Shown: piece after piece, positions 47,974-56,724 of the stretch
Layout of the letters: each line of letters begins with the position of its first letter
Numbering within the stretch: the stretch's first letter is position 1
Origin: Salinisphaera sp052044135
Lineage (GTDB): Bacteria; Pseudomonadota; Gammaproteobacteria; Nevskiales; Salinisphaeraceae
DNA length: 64,000 nt
Assembly: GCF_052044135.1 (NCBI RefSeq)
Contig: NZ_JBQDYF010000014.1
Span: forward strand, 29,748-93,747
Reading direction: 5' to 3'
Program-made: the position numbers and the translations under genes
Notes under the pieces: model-generated
What the model saw: only the letters and a program-made list of their open reading frames with translations
The model's database searches: none
What the model was told of the DNA's origin: nothing

Positions 47974-48074
47974 GGACCTCTCCTCCGTCGAATCCTCCCG
48001 ACCGGCCGATTCGGCCGTCAGGCGTGTTGTGCTGATCCGCAAAGTGACACAGCGCCAGAGAGGCCGTCAACAAA

Positions 48075-48091
48075 TCAAAACAGCATTCCAC
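48075..48091. promoter_or_regulatory. Operator-like motif upstream of the ACAD10/11-like operon (site C)
   Basis: Minus-strand 17-mer GTGGAATGCTGTTTTGA, a full match to TGGAAT-N2-YGTTYYR, 102 bp before the dehydrogenase ATG and in the gap after the IclR gene. It is followed on the minus strand by TTGACG. Confidence 0.6.
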
Positions 48092-48124
48092 TTGTGTCGA
48101 TATGCGCGCCCGAAGCGGGCGGCA

Positions 48125-48964
48125 TCAGCCGCGATCGTCGCCGCCTTCGATCAACTCGCGCACCTGCGCCACCATGGCGCGCAGCCGGGGGCCGAGGTTC
48201 TCGGTCAGAATCTGATAACTCAGACGCAGCGACGAGCCGCTGCAGTTGAATGCCACCACACGGCGCCCGTTTTCCAGCGCCAGGGGCACGCCTACTCCGC
48301 TGACATCACGGGTCCATTCGCTTTCGGCGACACAGAAGCCGAACTGTTCGTACTCGCGATCGGCACGATCCAGGGCGCGCTCGACGTGCGGCCACGCGCT
48401 CGGATCGTCGCGCTGGATAAGCTCGCGATAGGGGCGGCGCTGATCCGCCGGCAACGCCGCGAGAAAGGCCCGGCCGATCGCGGTATAGGCCATGGGCACA
48501 CGGGAGCCGGTGCCCATGCGCATGATCAACGGGCCCGGCCCCTGGCAGGTCTGGGTGTAGGTCATCTGCGTGCACTCGGCCACGCCCAGCGCAATGAAGC
48601 AGTCGGTGGCATCCGCCAGCTCCTGCATGAACGGCCGCGCGATGTTGCTGACGCCCTCGCTGGCCAGATAGCGATAACCCAGACCGAGCACGCGCGGGCC
48701 GAGTCGATAGCGTTCCAGATGCGGTACGTAAATCAGATAACCCAACTGGGTCAGCGTCGCCGTCAGACGCGAGACGGTCGGTCGCGGGATGCCGGTACGC
48801 TTGGCCAGCTCGGCATTGCCCAGATACTCCGCCGCGTCACCGTAACAACGCATCAATTCGAGCCCGCGCGCGAGCGCGGTCACGAAATTGGGATCCTTCT
48901 TCCCATCCACTGAATTCGTCCCTGTTTTTGTTCGACGCATCGGTGCTGCCCTGGTCGTTGTCAT
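48125..48964 (-). CDS. IclR-family transcriptional regulator
   Basis: A 279-residue regulator with an N-terminal winged helix (AELAKRTGIPRPTVSRLTATL) and a GAF-like IclR effector domain (YLASEGVSNIARPFMQEL, PMAYTAIGRAFLAAL, GVPLALENGRRVVAFNCSG). The protein resembles the PcaR/PobR-type branch that controls acid catabolism. It lies between two copies of the shared dyad motif (sites C and D) and is the best candidate for the protein that binds it. Start 48964 has GAGGG 9 bp upstream; 48940 is an alternative. Confidence 0.9.
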   Translation of the reverse strand: MTTTRAAPMRRTKTGTNSVDGKKDPNFVTALARGLELMRCYGDAAEYLGNAELAKRTGIPRPTVSRLTATLTQLGYLIYVPHLERYRLGPRVLGLGYRYLASEGVSNIARPFMQELADATDCFIALGVAECTQMTYTQTCQGPGPLIMRMGTGSRVPMAYTAIGRAFLAALPADQRRPYRELIQRDDPSAWPHVERALDRADREYEQFGFCVAESEWTRDVSGVGVPLALENGRRVVAFNCSGSSLRLSYQILTENLGPRLRAMVAQVRELIEGGDDRG

Positions 48965-49473
48965 GTTCTCGAACCCTCGAGTTCGCCCCTTTTCCGGCCC
49001 GTGTAATGCGAGCGCAGATTCAATCGCCGGCCCCTTGGACGCCCCCCGGCCGGGATTCGACATCCGTCGCAGGCGATCCGCCCCCCGAGCGGCTGTCGCG
49101 GCAGGTTTGACGATACGTCCATCGCCCGCCCGCCGCCAACGCAAGCCAATCCGCCACAAGGTTTCCGGGCGCACCGACGCGTTCAAAAACACATCCGAAG
49201 ACCGCTCGCGCCGCGCTGCGTCGGTCGATCGAGGCGGGTCGGCGTCGCTTGACGACATCAGCGTCACAGTTTAGACCCAATTCGAATTGCAAAACGCAAT
49301 TCCAAAAAAAACAGCGCGTAATTTCGGCCATGCCCCACCGATAGCCGGCATCGAGCAACCGCTTGAACAGGCCTTGCTCACGCGACGCCGAAATCGCTGG
49401 CGCGTGATTTTAAAAGAACCGGCATGCCATTCGGGGAATGCCGGGACAAAAACGAAAAGAGGAGAGCACGACC
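48965..49473. other. Divergent IclR-porin control region without genes
   Basis: The 509 bp between the IclR and porin genes contain no credible coding sequence; the open frames there are arginine-rich GC artefacts. From about 49270 the sequence becomes AT-rich and carries the dyad described separately (49284-49305). An AAAAGAGGAGAG ribosome site lies just before the porin ATG. Confidence 0.6.
49284..49305. promoter_or_regulatory. Operator-like dyad between IclR and porin genes (site D)
   Basis: GAATTGC-AAAAC-GCAATTC is a perfect 7-bp inverted repeat (49284-49302). Read on the minus strand, 49289-49305 is TTGGAATTGCGTTTTGC, a full match to TGGAAT-N2-YGTTYYR. A second small palindrome AATTCGAATT overlaps on the left (49279-49288). 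Confidence 0.65.
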
Positions 49474-51231
49474 ATGCACAGTGGTTTTCGCAAAAGGGGA
49501 CTGTATGCCGCCGGCTTGTTGTCATTCGCCGGCCCCGCCCTCGCCGGCGGCAATATCGATCTCGGGCATGGCGTTTCCGCCGACTGGAACCTCAAGGCGA
49601 TCGCCGGCAGCGCCATCCGGACCCAATCGCCCAGCAACGACATCCTGTTCGCGGGCAACAAGGCCGGCGGGCGCTCGGATGATGCCGTATCGGACGACGG
49701 CGATCTCAATTACAAGAAAGGCGACTTCGTGAAGGGCAGCGCCCAACTCTACGGCAGCGTCAAACTGAGCCATGGCAACTACGGGCTATTCGTCAGCGGC
49801 CAGGCCTGGGAAGACTACCTCGAGGACAACAAGTCGGTGGCGCACGGCAACGTGCCCAACGGCTATGTGCCGAATACACCGCTGAGCGACCACGGTTTCA
49901 ACAGACGCGCCAAGTTCAACGGCGCCACCTTCCAGCAGGCTTACGCCTTCGGTAAATTCGATGTCCGGGGACACGACGTCAGCTTCAAGCTCGGCAAGCA
50001 GTTGCTGCTGTGGGGCCGCAGCCTGTTCACCCGCGGCTCGTTCGGTTCGCTGAATGCCATCGACCTGCCGGCCTTTCATCGGCCGGGTTCCGGCTACCAG
50101 CAGTACCTGATTCCGGCCGGCATGCTCAGCGCCGACCTCGGCTTGACGCAGCATCTGGACATGAAAGCGTTCTACCAGTTCAGCTGGCAGCATTCAGTTA
50201 CCGACGGCTGTGGCACGTTTTACGCCACCTACGACAATGTCGCGCCCGGATGCTATGCCACGTTTTCCAATCAGGTGGTGGTGCCGAACCGCTACGCGCT
50301 CGATCATGGCCTGTATTTCCGCCGTGGCCCGGATAACAAGGCCAGCAACGGCGGACAGTACGGCTTCAAGCTCCAGTACTCGTTCGCTCAGCAGAACGCG
50401 CATATCGGTGCGTACTTTTTCAATTACAACGCCCGCCTGCCGTATTACTCGCTGCACAAGAACGCCGACCCCCGACCGACCCCTTCCGCGCCGGCGGTCT
50501 TCAATTCCGTCACCTTTCACTATGATTACCCGAACGACATTCGAGTGTTTGGCCTGACGGCCGACAAGACCTTTCAGAACATCGGCAACCTGGCGCTCAA
50601 TCTGAGCTATGTCGACAACATGCCGCTGCAGATCAACACCCCGGACCTGACCACCCAATCGGCCACATCCGCCACCGGCTCACCGGCCAACCCCAACATT
50701 CCGGCCGGCACCCAGGCCTATGTGGATGCAATCGGTCTCGGCCAGAACGTCCAGGGCTACAAACGCTACGGTGTGGAGCGCGCCGAGCTGACCTTCACCA
50801 CCATCATCCCCGATCTGCTCGGCGCCGATAAAACGGTGGCCTCGGCAGAGACGGCGTTCGAAACGATTCCCAACCTGCCCAGCCACAACGACATACGCTT
50901 CGGTCGGCACACGAATTTCGGGATCGGCGCGCCCGGTGCCGATGGCTACGTGACCGATTTCAGCTGGGGCTATCAGATTTCGCTCGAGTCCACCTACAAC
51001 AATGTCATTGGCGCGCTTGCGCTCAAGCCCAGCTTGACCCTGCGCCAGGGCGTCGACGGCTTTTCCAGCGATAATTCGTTCGAAGCGCATCAACGCACGA
51101 TCACCGTCGGGCTGGGCCTGCAGTACCATCATCTCGGCGGCGACCTGTCGTATACCAACTACAACACCACCAAATACAGCACGGTCCAGGACCGCGATTA
51201 TTTCGCCTTCAGCGCCAGTTATTCGTTCTAG
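49474..51231 (+). CDS. DUF1302-family outer-membrane protein
   Basis: A 585-residue exported protein: signal peptide ending near PALAGG (about residue 25), then a beta-barrel-like chain rich in aromatic residues and Gly/Asn, with LGKQLLLWGRSLFTRGSFG (the conserved DUF1302 segment), and a C-terminal aromatic-ended strand (FAFSASYSF) required for outer-membrane assembly. DUF1302 proteins accompany lipid, steroid and fatty-acid degradation genes and often pair with DUF1329 proteins. Probably an uptake channel for the acid substrate. A lipoprotein gene follows after 31 bp. Confidence 0.87.
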   Translation: MHSGFRKRGLYAAGLLSFAGPALAGGNIDLGHGVSADWNLKAIAGSAIRTQSPSNDILFAGNKAGGRSDDAVSDDGDLNYKKGDFVKGSAQLYGSVKLSHGNYGLFVSGQAWEDYLEDNKSVAHGNVPNGYVPNTPLSDHGFNRRAKFNGATFQQAYAFGKFDVRGHDVSFKLGKQLLLWGRSLFTRGSFGSLNAIDLPAFHRPGSGYQQYLIPAGMLSADLGLTQHLDMKAFYQFSWQHSVTDGCGTFYATYDNVAPGCYATFSNQVVVPNRYALDHGLYFRRGPDNKASNGGQYGFKLQYSFAQQNAHIGAYFFNYNARLPYYSLHKNADPRPTPSAPAVFNSVTFHYDYPNDIRVFGLTADKTFQNIGNLALNLSYVDNMPLQINTPDLTTQSATSATGSPANPNIPAGTQAYVDAIGLGQNVQGYKRYGVERAELTFTTIIPDLLGADKTVASAETAFETIPNLPSHNDIRFGRHTNFGIGAPGADGYVTDFSWGYQISLESTYNNVIGALALKPSLTLRQGVDGFSSDNSFEAHQRTITVGLGLQYHHLGGDLSYTNYNTTKYSTVQDRDYFAFSASYSF

Positions 51232-51262
51232 CGCCGTCAGTGAGCCACCCGAGGACAACTCA

Positions 51263-51928
51263 ATGAACAAGATCATCAGGGCTTTGGTGCTGGGCGGGAC
51301 GACCCTGCTGGCCGCCTGCGCGAATTCGCCTTATCGACATACGCGCGTGGTCGATGTCCGGCCGAACATGGAAGCAACCGCGAAACCCCCTTACCGCGCG
51401 CCGGTGGTGGGCGTGCTGGTGGATTCGGCGAGCCGTAGCACTCTGGAGAATGCCGTGGTCGCCGCACTGCGGGCGCGTGGCGTGAATGCTCGTGCTGCCA
51501 TGCCGATTTATGGCAACAAGGGCATTCAGGACAAATCCCGCGCCTATCTCGCACACCGGCTGCAACAACACGGATTCGACAGCGCGATCGGCATCCATCT
51601 CGTGCACAAAAAGATCGAGAACGTGAAGGTCAGCGCCGGGCCCTCTGCCCCGGCGCCGGCCGGCGCCACCCTCAGCATGCGCGCCGAGCCGCTCGGCCCG
51701 GATTTCTCGCTCAATGAAACCACCTACGTGGCACGAATCAATTTCTGGGACGTCAAGCAGCAGGCCATTGTCTGGTCGGCCACCTCCGTCACCTACAATC
51801 CGAACGGCCTCAAGGCCGGCGCCGACCAGTTCGCGAGCGTCGTGGCCCGACAACTGACCCAGGCCGGGCTGTTCGATGCCCCGGCGCCAGCCGCGGGGCA
51901 GTCCAAGCCCAGCCCGCCCGGACAATAA
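51263..51928 (+). CDS. Putative outer-membrane lipoprotein
   Basis: A 221-residue protein with a lipoprotein signal (MNKIIRALVLGGTTLLAAC, lipobox LAAC, modified Cys19). The next residue is Ala, not Asp, so outer-membrane sorting is expected. The mature domain (VVGVLVDSASRSTLENAVVA, RINFWDVKQQAIVWSATS) resembles small domains of the DUF4136/LpoB-like type, but I cannot assign a family securely. It is co-oriented with the porin gene and probably in the same transcript. The tail is Pro/Ala-rich. Confidence 0.7.
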   Translation: MNKIIRALVLGGTTLLAACANSPYRHTRVVDVRPNMEATAKPPYRAPVVGVLVDSASRSTLENAVVAALRARGVNARAAMPIYGNKGIQDKSRAYLAHRLQQHGFDSAIGIHLVHKKIENVKVSAGPSAPAPAGATLSMRAEPLGPDFSLNETTYVARINFWDVKQQAIVWSATSVTYNPNGLKAGADQFASVVARQLTQAGLFDAPAPAAGQSKPSPPGQ

Positions 51929-51955
51929 AAATGGAACCGAATTTCACTTTTATTG
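51923..51955. promoter_or_regulatory. 33-bp imperfect palindrome overlapping the SDR-ETF promoter (site G)
   Basis: Perfect outer arms CAATAAAA (51923-51930) and TTTTATTG (51948-51955) flank ATGGAACCGAATTTCAC, which keeps TGGAA...TTTCA of the shared 17-bp motif with three differences. It overlaps the last codons of the lipoprotein gene and the -35 box of the next promoter, a position expected for a repressor. It could also act as a weak terminator. Confidence 0.55.
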
Positions 51956-51980
51956 ACCCGCGTTCGATCAGCGGTAGAAT
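51953..51980 (+). promoter_or_regulatory. Sigma-70 promoter for the SDR-ETF:QO-ETF operon
   Basis: TTGACC (51953-51958) and TAGAAT (51975-51980) are spaced 16 bp apart, each one base from consensus. Transcription would start near 51987, so the ATG at 51987 would be leaderless. This favours the ATG at 52020 as the real start of the SDR. Confidence 0.7.
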
Positions 51981-52019
51981 CGTGCCATGCATCCCGCGAG
52001 GCTCAGCGCCCGTCAAGCC

Positions 52020-52808
52020 ATGAACCGATTCGATCAGCGCATCGCCATGATCACCGGGGCCGCGAGCGGCATCGGCCGGGCCTGCACCCGGCGCCTGATC
52101 GCCGAAGGCGCGACCGTCGTTGCCCTCGATCGCGATGCAACCGCGCTGGCCAGCCTCCAGGCCGAGCTTCCGGCCGGGGCCGGCCATGTCGCAGGCACGC
52201 TGGACATCCGCGATCCCGCCGCCGTTGCATCACGGGTCGAACAAGTGATGACGACGCACGGCCGGATCGATGTGCTATGCAACAACGCCGGTATTGCGGG
52301 TACGGATCATTCATCGATCGACGACAACGATCTTGCCAACTGGCGCCACGTCGTTGACGTGAATCTGCTCGGCAGCGCGCAGGTGCTGAAAACCGTGGCC
52401 GGCGCGATGCGGGCCGCCGGCCGCGGGGCAATCGTCAACACCGCGTCGGTAGCCGGGCTGCGCTCGGGCGCCGGCGGCAATGCCTACAGCGCCACCAAGG
52501 CCGGGGTGATCAGCCTGACCCAGACCGCCGCCTGCGACCTCGGCAAATGCGGCATTCGTGTGAACGCCGTCTGTCCCGGCCTGATCGAAACGGGCATGAC
52601 CCGACCGGTATTCGAATACGCGGCCGCACACGGCAAGACCCACAAGCTGGGTGCCCGCTGCGAACTGCGTCGCTACGGCCATCCCGAGGAAGTGGCGGCG
52701 GCGATCGCCTTTCTGGCCAGCGACGATGCCAGCTTCGTCACCGGCCAGGCACTGGCGGTGGACGGCGGCAACACCGCCTCGTTGAACATGCCGGGCATGA
52801 AGTTCTGA
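52020..52808 (+). CDS. Short-chain dehydrogenase/reductase (NAD-type)
   Basis: A 262-residue SDR: MITGAASGIGRACT (cofactor), ALDRDA with an acidic residue after beta-2 (favouring NAD), CNNAGIAG, and the catalytic Ser-Tyr-Lys in TASVAGLRSGAGGNAYSATK, ending FVTGQALAVDGGNTAS. Likely a 3-hydroxyacyl-CoA dehydrogenase or similar, from its place ahead of the electron-transfer flavoprotein genes. The start at 52020 is chosen by family alignment and the mapped promoter. Confidence 0.87.
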   Translation: MNRFDQRIAMITGAASGIGRACTRRLIAEGATVVALDRDATALASLQAELPAGAGHVAGTLDIRDPAAVASRVEQVMTTHGRIDVLCNNAGIAGTDHSSIDDNDLANWRHVVDVNLLGSAQVLKTVAGAMRAAGRGAIVNTASVAGLRSGAGGNAYSATKAGVISLTQTAACDLGKCGIRVNAVCPGLIETGMTRPVFEYAAAHGKTHKLGARCELRRYGHPEEVAAAIAFLASDDASFVTGQALAVDGGNTASLNMPGMKF

Positions 52809-52896
52809 TGGCGATCGCGAGCCGCCGCATCCCCCCGTCCCGTGTCTTTGCTGCCGGCACACGGGCCTGTTTCCCACTGCCGATCACGAACCGCCC

Positions 52897-54519
52897 ATGA
52901 CCGAACAGACCGAACGCGACATCATGGCCTACGACGTGCTCGTCGTCGGCGCCGGCCCGGCCGGGCTGGCCGCGGCCATGCGCATCAAGCAGCAATCACC
53001 GGAAACCGACGTCTGCGTGCTCGAAAAAGCCTCGGAGGTCGGCGCCCACAATCTCGCCGGCGCGGTGATCGAGACCGGCCCGCTCGACGAACTGGTGCCG
53101 GACTGGCGCGACGATCCGCCCGCGATCTGTGTCGATGCGGTCGAGGATGAGTTCTGGCGGCTCACCCGTGACGGCGCGAAGCGGCTGCCGACACCACCGC
53201 AGCAGAACAATACCGGCAATGTGATCGTCTCCATCGCCAATCTGATGAGTTGGCTGGCGCCCAGGGCCGAAGCGCTGGGCGTGGAGATCTACCCCGGCTT
53301 TCCCGCCGCCGAGGCGCTGTTCGATGACGGCGGCGCGGTCAAGGGCGTGCGTACGCCCGACATGGGGCTGGACCGCGGCGGTCGGCCCAAGGACAGCTTC
53401 ACCCCGGGCATCGAAATCCATGCGCCGGTCACGTTGTTCGCCGAGGGATGTCGCGGCCATTGCAGCAAACAGCTCATCCGGCATTTCGAGCTCGACCGGC
53501 ACAGCGATCCGCAGACCTACGGCATCGGCTTGAAGGAACTCTGGAAAGTACCCGAAGGCCAGTGCAAGCCAGGCCTGGTGCAGCATACGATCGGCTGGCC
53601 GCTGGACAACGACACCTACGGCGGCAGCTTTGTCTACCATCTCGACGACAACCGCATCGCCATCGGTTTTGTCGTCGGCCTGGATTATGCCGATCCGCGG
53701 CTGCGCCCGTTCGAGGCCTTCCAGCAACTCAAGCATCATCCGAGGATCAAACCCATGCTGGAGGGCGGCGAGATTGTGTCGGCCGGCGCCCGGGCGTTGG
53801 TCGAGGGCGGCTGGCAGTCGCTGCCAAAGATGGAGATGCCCGGCGCGATGCTGCTCGGCGATGCGGCGGGCACACTGAATGTGCCCAAGATCAAGGGCAT
53901 CCATACCGCGATGCGCTCGGGCATGATCGCGGCCGATCATATCGCGGCGCATGGCACAGCCGACGGCTTTGATGCCGCGCTGCGGGCCTCCGAGGTCGGC
54001 ACCGAACTGAAACGGGTCCGCAATATCCGGCCCGGCTTCAACAAGGGCCAATGGACCGGGCTGCTGAATGCGGTCTGGGAGACGGCGACCCGAGGCGCCT
54101 CGCCCTGGACGCTGTCCAATCATGCCGACTGGCAGACCACGCAAAGACTCGATCAACTCGACGCCCCGCCCCCGGAAGAAGCGCAGGGTTACGTTGAACG
54201 CGACCTGGCCCCGCGCGATCGCCTGGCCTCGGTCTACTACGCCCAGACCGAGCACGATGAGGATCAACCGGTCCACCTGCAGGTGCTGGATCCGAGCATC
54301 TGTACCGACCGCTGTACCCGGGAATACGGCAACCCCTGCACGCGTTTCTGTCCGGCCAGCGTCTACGAGATGGTGGAAAACGAGGCCGGCGAGCCGGCAC
54401 TCAAGATCAACGCCGCCAACTGCGTGCACTGCAAGACCTGCGATATCAAGGATCCGTACCAGATCATCAACTGGGTCGCGCCCGAGGGCGGCTCGGGGCC
54501 TAATTACTACAACCTCTGA
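52897..54519 (+). CDS. Electron transfer flavoprotein-ubiquinone oxidoreductase
   Basis: Membrane-associated enzyme that passes electrons from ETF to the quinone pool. The 540-residue protein has the FAD motif VLVVGAGPAGLAAAMRIK, the conserved VGAHNLAGAVIETGPLDEL, and a C-terminal 4Fe-4S domain with cysteines in ICTDRCTREYG, CTRFCPASVYEM and NCVHCKTCDIKDPYQIINW, ending EGGSGPNY. Full length. It is followed by etfB (17 bp) and etfA, so the whole electron path for the acyl-CoA dehydrogenases of this region is encoded together. Confidence 0.96.
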   Translation: MTEQTERDIMAYDVLVVGAGPAGLAAAMRIKQQSPETDVCVLEKASEVGAHNLAGAVIETGPLDELVPDWRDDPPAICVDAVEDEFWRLTRDGAKRLPTPPQQNNTGNVIVSIANLMSWLAPRAEALGVEIYPGFPAAEALFDDGGAVKGVRTPDMGLDRGGRPKDSFTPGIEIHAPVTLFAEGCRGHCSKQLIRHFELDRHSDPQTYGIGLKELWKVPEGQCKPGLVQHTIGWPLDNDTYGGSFVYHLDDNRIAIGFVVGLDYADPRLRPFEAFQQLKHHPRIKPMLEGGEIVSAGARALVEGGWQSLPKMEMPGAMLLGDAAGTLNVPKIKGIHTAMRSGMIAADHIAAHGTADGFDAALRASEVGTELKRVRNIRPGFNKGQWTGLLNAVWETATRGASPWTLSNHADWQTTQRLDQLDAPPPEEAQGYVERDLAPRDRLASVYYAQTEHDEDQPVHLQVLDPSICTDRCTREYGNPCTRFCPASVYEMVENEAGEPALKINAANCVHCKTCDIKDPYQIINWVAPEGGSGPNYYNL

Positions 54520-54536
54520 CCACGCAAGGGACAGCC

Positions 54537-55283
54537 ATGAAAGTACTGGTCAGCGTCAAGCGCGCGATCGACTACAACGTCCGCATCCAGATCAAGTCCG
54601 ACGGCTCGGGCGTGGTCACCGACGGCGTCAAGCACAGCATGAACCCGTTCGATGAAATCGCCCTCGAACAGGCCATCCGCTGGAAGGAAGCCGGCACGGC
54701 GGACGAAGTCGTGGCCGTGACCATCGGTCCGGATCCGGCGGCCGAACAGCTGCGCACGGCCCTGGCCTTCGGCTGCGATCACGCCATTCACGTCAAGACG
54801 GAAGACGCGGTCCAGCCGCTCACCGCCGCCCGCGTTTTCAAGGCGATCGCCGAGAACGAGCAGCCCGCGGTTTTCCTGATGGGCAAACAGGCGATCGACG
54901 ACGACGCCAATCAAACCGGCCAGATGACAGCCGCCCTGCTCGGCTGGCCCCAGGCCACGTTCGCCTCGGTGATCGAGTTGGCCGACGACCACGCCCGGGT
55001 CACCCGCGAGATCGATGCCGGGCTCGAAACCCTGGAGGTGGACCTGCCGGCGGTGATCACGGCCGATCTGCGCCTCAACGAACCGCGCTATCTCAAGCTG
55101 CCCAACATCATGAAGGCCAAGAGGAAACCGATCGAGACCCGCAGCCTGACCGAGCTCGGCGTAGCACCCGCTGCGATGCTGGAAACCCGCAGGACCGCAC
55201 CGCCGCCGCAACGCGAGGCCGGCATCCGCGTGCAATCGGTCGACCAACTGGTCGCCAAACTCAAGGAGAAGAGCCTGCTATGA
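54537..55283 (+). CDS. etfB: Electron transfer flavoprotein beta subunit
   Basis: The 248-residue AMP-binding subunit: MKVLVSVKRAIDYNVRIQIK at the start, MNPFDEIALEQAIRWKEAG, and the recognition-loop region YLKLPNIMKAKRKPIET, which contacts partner dehydrogenases. It overlaps etfA by 4 bp. It receives electrons from the acyl-CoA dehydrogenases and GcdH encoded nearby. Confidence 0.97.
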   Translation: MKVLVSVKRAIDYNVRIQIKSDGSGVVTDGVKHSMNPFDEIALEQAIRWKEAGTADEVVAVTIGPDPAAEQLRTALAFGCDHAIHVKTEDAVQPLTAARVFKAIAENEQPAVFLMGKQAIDDDANQTGQMTAALLGWPQATFASVIELADDHARVTREIDAGLETLEVDLPAVITADLRLNEPRYLKLPNIMKAKRKPIETRSLTELGVAPAAMLETRRTAPPPQREAGIRVQSVDQLVAKLKEKSLL

Positions 55284-56230
55284 GCGACAGGATTCTGATC
55301 ATCGCCGACCATCTGGACGGCCGCCTCAATGAATCGACCGCGCGCACGGTGACCTGCGCACAACAGATCGCAGACCGCGAGATCGATGTGCTGGTGCTGG
55401 CCGACGACGGTGCGACTATCGCCGGCGAGGCCGCGCGCATCAACGGTGTGGCGAGCGTGCGCCATGCCGACCACCCGGCCAACGCGCACCCCACCGCGGC
55501 GGTGTTCGCGCCGCAGATCGTGGCGGCGGCCGAACAAGGCCGGTACAGCCATGTGCTCGGCCCGAACACCACCTTCGGCAAGGACCTGATGCCGCGGGTG
55601 GCCGCCCTGCTCGGCGTGCCCATGGTCACCGACATCATGGCCGTGCACGGGCCGCACGAGTTCGACCGGCCAATCTATGCCGGCAATGCGGTGACCACGG
55701 TCGCCGCGCCGGCCGATCAAGTGCTGGTCGCCTCGGTGCGCTGTGCGTCCTATCCCGCCGCGAGCACGGACAACCAGGCCACGGTCGAGCCGATCAAGCT
55801 GGATGTCGAGCTGCCCGGCCACACCCGCTTCATCCGTCTGGAACAGCAGGCCTCCGACCGGCCCGACCTGCAGACCGCATCCAAGGTGGTATCCGGCGGG
55901 CGCGGCGTCGGCAGCGCGGACAACTTCCGGCTCATCTACGATTTCGCCGACAAGATCGGCGCCGCCGTCGGCGCCTCGCGGGCGGCGGTGGACGCCGGCT
56001 TCGTGCCCAACGACATGCAGGTCGGCCAGACCGGCAAGATCATCTCGCCCGACCTTTATATCTGCTTCGGCATCTCGGGGGCCATCCAGCACCTGGCCGG
56101 CATCAAGGACGCCGGCACGATCGTGGCGATCAACAAGGACGAAGAGGCGCCGATCTTCGAGATCGCCGACATCGGCCTGGTCGGCGATCTGTTCGAAATC
56201 ATTCCGGAACTCGAGCGTGCCGTTGGCTAG
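55280..56230 (+). CDS. etfA: Electron transfer flavoprotein alpha subunit
   Basis: The 316-residue FAD-binding subunit. The C-terminal FAD domain is clear: VSGGRGVGSADNFRLIYDFA, GFVPNDMQVGQTGKIISPDL, ICFGISGAIQHLAGIKDA and AINKDEEAPIFEIADIGLVG. The start ATGAGCGACAGG overlaps the etfB stop. Completes the ETF heterodimer. Confidence 0.97.
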   Translation: MSDRILIIADHLDGRLNESTARTVTCAQQIADREIDVLVLADDGATIAGEAARINGVASVRHADHPANAHPTAAVFAPQIVAAAEQGRYSHVLGPNTTFGKDLMPRVAALLGVPMVTDIMAVHGPHEFDRPIYAGNAVTTVAAPADQVLVASVRCASYPAASTDNQATVEPIKLDVELPGHTRFIRLEQQASDRPDLQTASKVVSGGRGVGSADNFRLIYDFADKIGAAVGASRAAVDAGFVPNDMQVGQTGKIISPDLYICFGISGAIQHLAGIKDAGTIVAINKDEEAPIFEIADIGLVGDLFEIIPELERAVG

Positions 56231-56265
56231 CGCCGCCATAGTGTTTGGCCCGATCGAAATCGCTC

Positions 56266-56724
56266 ATGCAGGCCTTTGACGATATACCGGCACTACAGGC
56301 ACATGTCGGCGCCGAACTCGGCAGCAGCGGGTGGTTGACGATCGACCAGTCGCGTATCGATGGCTTCGCCGATGCCACCGACGATCATCAGTGGATCCAT
56401 GTCGACGTCGAGCGCGCAACGCGCGACTCGCCCTTCGGCGGGCCGGTGGCCCACGGTTTTCTGACACTGTCCCTGCTGCCGCGCCTGGTCGGCGAAGTCT
56501 TTACCGTGCGCGGGGTCGGCACGCGCGTGAATTACGGGTTGGATACCCTGCGTTTCATCAATCCGGTGCCGGCCGGTGCGCGGATACGGGCACGGGTCCG
56601 GCTGGATGAGGTGATCGCGCGCGGGCCCGGTGCGTTCCGTGTCGGCTGTCATGTGACCGTCGAGATCGAAAACCACGACAAGCCGGCCTGTATCGCCGAG
56701 ACCCTGACCCTGTACATCGTCTGA
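56266..56724 (+). CDS. MaoC-like (R)-specific enoyl-CoA hydratase
   Basis: A 152-residue hot-dog-fold protein. The hydratase motif is visible as DATDDHQWIHVDVERA (catalytic Asp and His) and GPVAHGFLTLSLLPRLV. It hydrates enoyl-CoA to the 3-hydroxyacyl-CoA. Start MQAFDDIPALQAH at 56266 fits; seven more in-frame codons exist upstream from 56245. It is the last gene of the SDR-ETF operon, 35 bp after etfA. Confidence 0.88.
   Translation: MQAFDDIPALQAHVGAELGSSGWLTIDQSRIDGFADATDDHQWIHVDVERATRDSPFGGPVAHGFLTLSLLPRLVGEVFTVRGVGTRVNYGLDTLRFINPVPAGARIRARVRLDEVIARGPGAFRVGCHVTVEIENHDKPACIAETLTLYIV

Noticed and set aside
48965..49267. N-terminal extension of the IclR regulator
   Set aside because: The extension is Arg/Ala-rich without regulator similarity, and a GAGGG site precedes the ATG at 48964.
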